From JBGCED01 sp045106055 (GTDB lineage Bacteria > Pseudomonadota > Alphaproteobacteria > CBDDJK01): DNA of 5,038 bases. The notes under the pieces were generated by a model that was not told the origin of the DNA, did not search any database, and saw nothing but the letters and a program-made list of their open reading frames with translations. Each line of letters begins with the position of its first letter. Within the stretch, counting starts at the first letter, position 1. Made by a program: the position numbers and the translations under genes. Positions 1-5,038 of the stretch are shown piece after piece. The DNA is taken from assembly GCA_045106055.1 (NCBI GenBank), contig JBGCED010000039.1, positions 1 to 5,038 of the forward strand, written 5' to 3'.

Positions 1-2151
1 CCATAAATTGACATTAAACCGCAGCGGGCGGTCATTAATGGTTGGGATTTTATAAGTAGATGGCGCGTGGGTACGCAATCTTCCTTGATCATCCCAGTGT
101 AGCTCTTCCATCATCAACCAGCCCAGCCCTTGCATAAATCCCCCCTCAATTTGACCCAAATCAATCGCAGGGTTTAGGGATTTTCCAACATCATGCACAA
201 TATCAACGCCAAGCACGCGCGATTCACCCGTTAGGCAATCAATCGCAACCTCGCTAAGGGCAGCACCATAGGCAAAATAATAAAAGGGGCGACCTTTTCC
301 TGTTGCTCGGTCAAAAGCAATTTCTGGGGTTTTATAAAACCCCGCGCAAGATAATTGCACCCGCGCCAAATAGGCTTCGGCAATCAAGGTTTTAAAAGGA
401 ATTTCATCATTGCCAATTCTAACCCGCCCAGGCAAAAAGATCACTTGCGATTCAGGGATTTTATATTTTTCAGCGGCAAATTCAATCAAGCGTGATTTAA
501 TGGTGCTGGCGGCATTAAAGGCTGCCATCCCATTCATATCAGAGCCTGATGAGGCTGCGGTTGCAGATGTATTGGGAATTTTTGCGGTGCTGGTCGCCGT
601 GATTTTAACATGGCTTGAATCCACTTGAAATATTTCAGCAACCACTTGCGCAACCTTAACGAACAAGCCCTGCCCCATTTCAGTACCGCCATGATTGAGC
701 ATGATAGAGCCATCCTTGTAAAGATGCACCAGCGCCCCCGCCTGATTTAAAAAGCTGGTCGTAAAGGATATGCCAAATTTAACAGGGGTTAAAGCAAGTC
801 CGCGCTTAATGATTCGGCTTTCAAGATTAAACGCTTTGATTTCTGCCCTGCGCTGCCAATAATCACCGCTATCCTCCAAAGATTGAATCATATCCTTTAG
901 GATAAAATCTTTTACTGCCATGCCATAAGGGGTGTCATTGGGTGCTTGATCCAGGCCGGCATATAGGTTTCTTTTACGAACATTAAGCGGATCATCCCCC
1001 AATTTGCGGGCTATGGATTCGATCATCCATTCCCCCGCCAGCATCCCTTGCGGGCCACCAAACCCCCGAAAGGCGGTATTTGAAACCGTATTGGTTTTTA
1101 ACCGCCTTGTGTGAATTTTACAATTTGGCATGTGATAGGCATTGTCAAAATGAAACATGGCGCGATCCACAATCGCATCCGATAAATCTTTTGAAATTCC
1201 GCATCTTGCCTTTAACTGCGCGGATGCCCCCAAAATGCGCCCCTGATCATCAAAGCCAACCTGCATCTTTGCCGTAAAATCATGGCGTTTGCCTGTCATA
1301 ATCATATCATCATCGCGGTCAAGCCTGCATTTAACGGGCTTGCCTGTTTTAAGCGCGCCAAGCGCTGCCAAGGCAGCCCATTGCGTTGCCTGACTTTCTT
1401 TGCCGCCAAATCCGCCGCCCATGCGCCTGATTTCAACCACCACCGCATGGGCTGGAACACCAAGCACATTAGCAACATTATGCTGAACTTCGCTTGGATG
1501 CTGGGTGGAACAATAAATCAAAATATCGCGGTGACCTGCGGGATCATATTCTTGCGGGATCGCGTAAGATATTTGCCCTTCCAGATAGAACTGATCCTGT
1601 CCGCCAATGATCAGGCTGGATTCTGCGGTATGTTGTGCGCTTTTCAGCGCATGATCGCTATTGCCAGATTGAAATTCATAATCATCACTGATGATGCTAT
1701 TTGCTTGATCTGCTTGTTCAATGTTCAAAATGGCTGGCGTTTCTTCAATCTCTATCTCAGCAAGCCGCGCTGCTTTTCGTGCAAGTTGGCGGCTGGTTGC
1801 GATCACGGCGGCGACCGGCTCTGCGTGAAAGCGCACACTGGATGATGCCAGCACAAAATCATCAAGCGAATGGGTCGGGCTGACATCATTTAAGCCCGGC
1901 ACATCATCCGCAGTTAAGACCGCAACCACGCCAGTCGCCGCGCGCACCTTATCAAGATTTAACGCCTTAATGATTCCCCGCGCCTTGGGCGCACCGATTG
2001 GCACCAAATGCAGCGTGTTTGGCAATTCTGGAAGATCATCCACAAATTGCGCACTGCCCATGGCCTGACGCATCCCGCTATCATGCGCAAGGCTTGCCGT
2101 CACCCCGCCTTGAATGCCATCAGGATATTGCGCGCTTGGTTTTATGCTCAT
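1..2151 (-). CDS. xdhB: Xanthine dehydrogenase molybdenum-binding subunit XdhB (3' end outside window)
   Basis: Catalytic subunit that hydroxylates hypoxanthine and xanthine to urate at a molybdopterin centre in the cytoplasm. The frame is open for 717 codons from ATG 2151 to the window edge; the family is about 770-790 residues, so the last 50-60 are missing. Visible landmarks are GGQDQFYLEGQ at 183-193, MGGGFGGKES at 244-253 and NTAFRGFGGPQGM near 358-370, then ISFTTSFLNQAGA and GGTEMGQG. Aligned by eye to bovine enzyme numbering, Q217 matches Gln767, E252 Glu802, R330 Arg880, F364 Phe914, F463 Phe1009 and T464 Thr1010, so the residues that orient purine substrates are present. The catalytic glutamate in the late GEPP motif (bovine Glu1261) lies about 20 residues beyond the edge. 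The start overlaps the xdhA stop as ATGA, implying translational coupling. The intact Glu/Arg pair argues for xanthine dehydrogenase over aldehyde or CO dehydrogenase relatives. Confidence 0.96.
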   Translation of the reverse strand, partial: MSIKPSAQYPDGIQGGVTASLAHDSGMRQAMGSAQFVDDLPELPNTLHLVPIGAPKARGIIKALNLDKVRAATGVVAVLTADDVPGLNDVSPTHSLDDFVLASSSVRFHAEPVAAVIATSRQLARKAARLAEIEIEETPAILNIEQADQANSIISDDYEFQSGNSDHALKSAQHTAESSLIIGGQDQFYLEGQISYAIPQEYDPAGHRDILIYCSTQHPSEVQHNVANVLGVPAHAVVVEIRRMGGGFGGKESQATQWAALAALGALKTGKPVKCRLDRDDDMIMTGKRHDFTAKMQVGFDDQGRILGASAQLKARCGISKDLSDAIVDRAMFHFDNAYHMPNCKIHTRRLKTNTVSNTAFRGFGGPQGMLAGEWMIESIARKLGDDPLNVRKRNLYAGLDQAPNDTPYGMAVKDFILKDMIQSLEDSGDYWQRRAEIKAFNLESRIIKRGLALTPVKFGISFTTSFLNQAGALVHLYKDGSIMLNHGGTEMGQGLFVKVAQVVAEIFQVDSSHVKITATSTAKIPNTSATAASSGSDMNGMAAFNAASTIKSRLIEFAAEKYKIPESQVIFLPGRVRIGNDEIPFKTLIAEAYLARVQLSCAGFYKTPEIAFDRATGKGRPFYYFAYGAALSEVAIDCLTGESRVLGVDIVHDVGKSLNPAIDLGQIEGGFMQGLGWLMMEELHWDDQGRLRTHAPSTYKIPTINDRPLRFNVNLW

Positions 2152-3656
2152 GCCCTATCCCCGTTTAAATAGGATGATATTTCAGTAAAATAAGACAAGG
2201 AATCAGGATGATCCAGCAAAGGTAAGCCCGCTTCGCTTTGTGTGTCTGCATAAAATCGTTTCAGTAAATTTGCCGCAATTTGGGTGCGATATTCTGCCGA
2301 TGCGCGCATATCGCTTAAGGGTTTAAAATCCTTTGTAATTTCATGTGCTGCGTGTTCAATGGTTTTTAAGCTAAAGGGCTGACCCAGCATCGCTTGCTGC
2401 GCATGGATGGCATGGGCGGGAATGCCTGCCATTCCGCCATAACATAGATTTGCTTTGCGGATGATGTTATTTTGATCCTGCTCACTATAAAAACATCCCA
2501 GCACCGCTGTAATATCCTGATCAAAGCGTTTTGATATTTTATAACAGCGCAGCTGCCCCTTTAAATGGCGCGGAATGTGAATCTGGGTTAGAATTTCATT
2601 CGGGGCGCGGTCTTGCTTGCCATATTCAATGAAAAAATCCTTTAACGCTAATCGCCGCTTATGCTTTGCGGATTGCAAGGTTATTTCTGCGCCAAGCGCC
2701 ATTAATGCGGGCGGCATATCGCCAATCGGCGAACCATTTGCAATATTGCCGCCAATCGTCCCGCGCCCCCTTACTTGCGCTGAACCAATACGGCGGATCA
2801 AATGCCCCAAGCTGTTATATTCTTGCTGCAAACAGGATAAGGCGCGATCATAAGCAATGCCTGCACCCATAGTGATCCAGTCTTGATCCATGGCAATATC
2901 AGTTAATTCCTTAACATCGCCAATATGAATCAACACGGGCAAATCCGCGCAGGATTTGCTTACCCACAGCCCAACATCGGTTGCCCCTGCATAAATTGTT
3001 GCGTTCTTATGGCGATCCATTGCGCCAAGCGCATCCGCCAAGCAATGGGGCTTGATGAAAATACCCGCAGGATTGCCGTCAAGCACCAGCATGGATTGAT
3101 CCTGCGCCCATATCGTCAAACAATCATGGGCCGCAGACATTTGCTGCCACCAAAAATCACCATGCGGGGAGTCTAGGGCTTGCGCCGCTGCCGCCAAAAT
3201 AGGACCATAGCCCGTACAGCGGCACAGATTCCCCGCTAGCGCATCCCCCAGCGATTGCTGATCAGGCTTTATGCCATTTAGATGCAATGTTGCAATAGAG
3301 GTCACAAAGCCAGGGGTGCAAAACCCGCATTGGGTGGCATGCAGCTGCGCCATCGCCGCTTGCACAGGGTGAAGCCCGTCTGCGGATAGATGTTCAACCG
3401 TTAAAATTTGCTTGCCATCCATCCCCGCAAGAAAAGCAATGCAGGCATTTACGGGGCTGTAAATCAATCGCCCATCAACAAGCTCGCCCACAATCACGGT
3501 GCATGCCCCGCAATCCCCTTCGGCGCAGCCTTCCTTGGTTCCCGTCAAGCCTTGATTCAGGCGTAAATATTCCAAAATGGTGAGATCATGCCGTTCAGGC
3601 ACAATTTCAATCGCTTCAAACCCCAGCAGCAAGCGTATTTTATTGCGATGATTCAT
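2148..3656 (-). CDS. xdhA: Xanthine dehydrogenase Fe-S/FAD subunit XdhA
   Basis: Electron-transfer subunit of xanthine dehydrogenase: it carries electrons from the molybdenum centre of XdhB through two [2Fe-2S] clusters to FAD and NAD+. I chose ATG 3656 (502 residues, starting MNHRNKIRLLLG) because AAAGGGGGT lies five bases before it; a frame-compatible ATG at 3695 would add 13 residues but has no comparable site. Order of domains: plant-type ferredoxin fold with C44, C49, C52 and C72 (GCAEGDCGACTV); helical [2Fe-2S] domain with C110, C113 (CGFCTPGF) and C145, C147 (CRCTGYGP); FAD domain with IYAGATDVGLW near 221-231 and TIGGNIANGSPIGD near 300-313; then a C-terminal flavoprotein domain after about 375. 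All eight cluster cysteines are present, and no frameshift is seen. It is slightly longer than Rhodobacter capsulatus XdhA (462). It is first in the operon and overlaps xdhB by ATGA. Confidence 0.96.
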   Translation of the reverse strand: MNHRNKIRLLLGFEAIEIVPERHDLTILEYLRLNQGLTGTKEGCAEGDCGACTVIVGELVDGRLIYSPVNACIAFLAGMDGKQILTVEHLSADGLHPVQAAMAQLHATQCGFCTPGFVTSIATLHLNGIKPDQQSLGDALAGNLCRCTGYGPILAAAAQALDSPHGDFWWQQMSAAHDCLTIWAQDQSMLVLDGNPAGIFIKPHCLADALGAMDRHKNATIYAGATDVGLWVSKSCADLPVLIHIGDVKELTDIAMDQDWITMGAGIAYDRALSCLQQEYNSLGHLIRRIGSAQVRGRGTIGGNIANGSPIGDMPPALMALGAEITLQSAKHKRRLALKDFFIEYGKQDRAPNEILTQIHIPRHLKGQLRCYKISKRFDQDITAVLGCFYSEQDQNNIIRKANLCYGGMAGIPAHAIHAQQAMLGQPFSLKTIEHAAHEITKDFKPLSDMRASAEYRTQIAANLLKRFYADTQSEAGLPLLDHPDSLSYFTEISSYLNGDRA

Positions 3657-3660
3657 ATAC

Positions 3661-3669
3661 ACCCCCTTT
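3661..3669 (-). promoter_or_regulatory. Ribosome binding site of xdhA
   Basis: On the minus strand AAAGGGGGT precedes ATG 3656, with five bases between the last G and the start codon. It is a near match to the anti-Shine-Dalgarno complement AAGGAGGT. It decides the start, since the longer option at 3695 has no such tract. Confidence 0.75.
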
Positions 3670-3704
3670 ATTATTGGGCTAGAGCATTTTAGCAAAAGTG
3701 AGGT

Positions 3705-3774
3705 CTTCTATTTGCAATCATCTTAACGATGATATGCGCCTTCTATTTGCAATCATCTTAACGATGATGTGCGC
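3705..3774. repeat. Two tandem 35-bp repeats with internal dyad, candidate xdh operator
   Basis: Two adjacent 35-bp copies (3705-3739 and 3740-3774) differ at one base: gatgatA versus gatgatG near the end of the unit. Each contains ATCATC-TTAAC-GATGAT, a perfect 6-bp inverted repeat with a 5-bp spacer; GCA before and TGC after nearly extend it, with a one-base bulge. The array begins 49 bases upstream of the xdhA start codon, where a promoter and operator are expected. Repeated dyads spaced by 35 bp are typical of binding sites for a dimeric regulator, for example of the LysR, GntR or TetR families. No regulator gene is in the window, so which protein binds is unknown. The repeat itself is seen directly; the operator role is inference. 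Confidence 0.6.
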
Positions 3775-3945
3775 CTCGCGTTTGAAAATGCGTGAAAAAA
3801 TAAGATGCCATGATCGTATCCTTGGTGGTTATGGAAGTCAATAAAAGGATTACATTGTTGCTTTAACTGATTTAAATTTTCATGCAAAAACATGACAACT
3901 CGTATCAAATAAACAAAGCATGAACTTGACAAATAAGATTATGAA
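3775..3945. other. Intergenic gap between rnpB 3' end and xdh repeats
   Basis: I see no convincing gene here; open frames are very short on both strands. A small hairpin (TCATG-N6-CATGA, 3880-3895) lies about 50 bases past the rnpB 3' end. On the minus strand it is followed by AAAATTT, not a clean T run, so it is at best a weak rnpB terminator. The xdh promoter may lie in the low-coordinate part or inside the repeats, but I cannot place -35 and -10 boxes with confidence. Confidence 0.5.
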
Positions 3946-4417
3946 TTTGGTTGATCTATAAGCCGGGTTCTGTCTTAAAAATATAAGCCCTTTTGAGGTT
4001 ATATTCTCGAGGCGACCATTCATCTAGGCCTTATATCGCTACAAGGCTCAAGCAACCTACCCGAATGTGTGGCACTGCGAAAACTCAGCTCAAGGTTAGT
4101 GTTTAACGACTTTCCCGTCACATTCCTATTCGGTCTTGCTCCAAGTGGGGCTTGCCGTGCCAAGCATGTTACCATGCTTGCGGTGCGCTTTTACCGCACC
4201 CTTTCACCCTTACCCAGCACTTAAAAAATAAATTTTCCAAGTGAATATAATGGGCGGTTTGCTTTCTGTTGCGCTTTCCCTAGAACCATCAGGCTGGCTT
4301 CCCAGCCTTTCAAATCCCGCCAGATGTTATCTGGCACTTTGTTTTCGTGGAGCCCGGACTTTCCTCACCCGCAATCGTTTCCAATTATCAAGGGGCGCGG
4401 CCGCCCAATCAACCAAA
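3946..4417 (-). ncRNA. rnpB: RNase P RNA (class A)
   Basis: Catalytic RNA of ribonuclease P, which removes 5' leaders from precursor tRNAs together with the RnpA protein. Conserved blocks appear in the right order on the minus strand: GAGGAAAGTCCGGGCTCC (4349-4366), GCAAACCGCCCA (4251-4262), the GGGTAAGGGTGAAAGGGTGC block (4191-4215), GGTAGGTTGCTTGAGCC (about 4045-4061), CTAGATGAATGGTCGCC (4011-4026) and ACAGAACCCGGCTTATAGATC minus its last base (about 3954-3973). Ends are set by the terminal P1 helix, where TTTGGTTGAT (4408-4417) pairs perfectly with ATCAACCAAA (3946-3955). P2 is GGCGGCC with GGTCGCC, including one G-U pair. The arm replacing P12 (about 4216-4250) is short and A/T rich, CACTT pairing with AAGTG. 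Exact mature ends may differ by a few bases. Confidence 0.96.
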
Positions 4418-4419
4418 CT

Positions 4420-4449
4420 CATAGACCCAAATCTACAGCATTTTTGCAA
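4420..4449 (-). promoter_or_regulatory. Possible rnpB promoter
   Basis: On the minus strand TTGCAA (4444-4449) is followed after 18 bases by TCTATG (4420-4425), placing a start point close to the P1 helix of rnpB. Both boxes are poor matches to sigma-70 consensus (about 4/6 and 3/6). The position is right for a gene whose transcript normally starts near the mature 5' end, but the match is weak. Read-through from the tRNA-Pro gene is an alternative. Confidence 0.3.
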
Positions 4450-4489
4450 AACTGGAAACCTGTTTTATCATAAAAGCACGCAAAAAAGC

Positions 4490-4566
4490 TGGTCGGAGTG
4501 GCGGGATTCGAACTCGCGGCCCCTGCCTCCCGAAGGCAGTGCTCTACCAGACTGAGCTACACCCCG
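4490..4566 (-). tRNA. tRNA-Pro (anticodon CGG)
   Basis: A 77-nt cloverleaf that decodes CCG proline codons. Acceptor CGGGGTG pairs with CACTCCG (one G-U), D stem is GCTC/GAGC, and the anticodon arm is CTGCC-TTCGGGA-GGCAG, giving anticodon CGG. The five-base variable loop is GGGCC, and the T loop is TTCGAAT. The CCA end is encoded, with discriminator A. A C1-G72 first pair is a known hallmark of bacterial tRNA-Pro. One oddity: the T stem GCGAG/CCCGC has an A-C mismatch at 52-62, where G-C or A-U is expected. Directly after CCA comes AGC and six Ts (4482-4487), which may help end the transcript. It lies between the ispB relic and rnpB, on the same strand. Confidence 0.96.
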
Positions 4567-4604
4567 ATGGTGTTGGATATATTTCCGAATTGCTCCGGAT
4601 TTTT

Positions 4605-4925
4605 TTAGCTTGCACGACGCGCGGAAAATTCCGCAAGTTCTGTGAGTGCATCGCAATAGACTAAAGGCGCAAGAGCTTCCAGCGCACTTATGGCCTTTTG
4701 TAATGCAACCTGCGTAGTGTAAGCGATTGCATCAAAGCTTTCAATAGCGTTGGCTACTGCTTTCGATGGTACTGCGGATCTCTGCCGCCTGCTCTTCAGG
4801 GGCAGGGTCGGCTTGCCTTCATCGAGATCGTCATCGATACGATGGTGTATGGGTTCCCCATTCTCCTTTATACTCTTTATCCTTGAAAACACAGGTTCAT
4901 TGTCTGCGCCCTTCAGCCCAATCAT
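4605..4925 (-). pseudogene. Decayed C-terminal fragment of octaprenyl diphosphate synthase (IspB-like)
   Basis: A 106-codon frame from ATG 4925 to TAA, with no good ribosome binding site and a stop codon two codons before the ATG. Residues 31-43 (DDDLDEGKPTLPL) match the second aspartate-rich region of long-chain polyprenyl synthases, usually GDDLxEGKPTLPLIY. Residues 59-106 (AIESFDAIAYT, QKAISALEALAP, CDALTELAEFS) resemble the extreme C-terminus of IspB, which makes the side chain of ubiquinone. Between them this frame is unrelated, but another minus frame at 4800-4756 reads PEEQAAEIRSTIESS, the helix expected at that point. So homologous pieces are split over two frames with several residues lost, the mark of a pseudogene. 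Residues 1-30 match nothing I recognise, and the synthase body with the first DDxxD motif is absent. Recognition is from memory of family sequences, not a search; a short expressed protein is still possible. Confidence 0.6.
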
Positions 4926-5038
4926 GTATTATCGATACACTCATGGACTTCAGGACTTGACGGCTTCCCTGCCTTTTTAACGATTTCGAGTATCGCCCTG
5001 GCCGCTGCCATTAATAAATGAAAAAACACTTGTTAAAT
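4926..5038 (-). other. Unassigned stretch above the ispB relic, with a 29-codon frame
   Basis: No gene can be supported. A minus frame from ATG 5011 to TGA 4922 encodes 29 residues (MAAARAILEIVKKAGKPSSP, then a short tail) with helix-like amino-terminal composition. Its TGA overlaps the ATG at 4925 in the pattern ATGA. No ribosome binding site is visible before it; the upstream bases are A/T rich with an in-frame TAA near 5035. It may be a broken piece of a larger gene continuing right of the window. Confidence 0.25.

Noticed and set aside
1282..1845. 187-codon plus-strand frame
   Set aside because: It lies wholly inside xdhB, antisense to its GGGFGGKE and GGQDQFYLE region, and its translation has no recognisable domain.
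3705..3774. The tandem repeats as the start of a CRISPR array or as plasmid iterons
   Set aside because: There are only two units with no spacer between them, and no cas or replication gene is nearby.
3776..3800. Inverted repeat CGCGTTT/AAATGCG next to the tandem repeats as a third operator or terminator
   Set aside because: The arms need a G-U pair and leave a two-base loop, it does not match the 35-bp unit, and no T run follows.
3880..3895. TCATG-N6-CATGA hairpin downstream of rnpB as a terminator
   Set aside because: The stem is only 5 bp and A/T rich, and the following minus-strand bases are AAAATTT, not a T tract. Too weak to call.
4241..4555. 104-codon plus-strand frame
   Set aside because: It runs antisense through rnpB and the tRNA; its last residues are simply the translated complement of the tRNA-Pro gene.
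4584..4606. Hairpin TCCGAA-TTGC-TCCGGA followed by seven Ts on the plus strand, resembling a rho-independent terminator
   Set aside because: On the plus strand the stem has an A-C mismatch and no plus-strand gene ends there. On the minus strand the stem pairs better, with a GCAA loop, but the run of As lies before it and no T run follows.
4468..4656. 62-codon minus-strand frame containing VAQSGRALPSGGRGREFESRHS
   Set aside because: This is the well-known spurious translation of a tRNA gene (here tRNA-Pro), not a protein.

Overview
The window comes from a bacterium, most likely a proteobacterium. The evidence is a class A RNase P RNA, a two-subunit XdhA/XdhB xanthine dehydrogenase of the proteobacterial layout, and a relic of a quinone-type octaprenyl diphosphate synthase beside a tRNA-Pro. 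Moderate base composition and an alphaproteobacterial feel to the proteins are only weak hints, so I do not name a genus. Every recognisable element lies on the minus strand, so the functional order runs from high to low coordinates.

Right end (about 4605-5038): a small reading frame whose parts match the C-terminal end of octaprenyl diphosphate synthase (IspB). The homologous pieces sit in two frames with material missing between them, so I read it as a decayed ispB tail. The stretch above it (4926-5038) holds only a 29-codon frame that I cannot assign.

Middle (3946-4566): a complete tRNA-Pro(CGG) with encoded CCA and one apparent T-stem mismatch, followed 72 bases later by a complete RNase P RNA gene (rnpB).

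Left (1-3775): the xanthine dehydrogenase operon. Two near-identical 35-bp tandem repeats, each carrying an ATCATC-N5-GATGAT dyad, lie just upstream and look like an operator. xdhA (Fe-S and FAD subunit) has a strong ribosome binding site. xdhB (molybdenum cofactor subunit) overlaps it by ATGA and runs off the left edge with about 50-60 codons missing. Together the two subunits oxidise hypoxanthine and xanthine to urate: electrons pass from the molybdenum centre in XdhB through two [2Fe-2S] clusters to FAD in XdhA and then to NAD+. A maturation gene such as xdhC would be expected beyond the left edge but is not visible.

I found no CRISPR array, insertion sequence or obviously new system. The points most worth a second look are the tandem operator-like repeats, the ispB relic and the tRNA T-stem mismatch.
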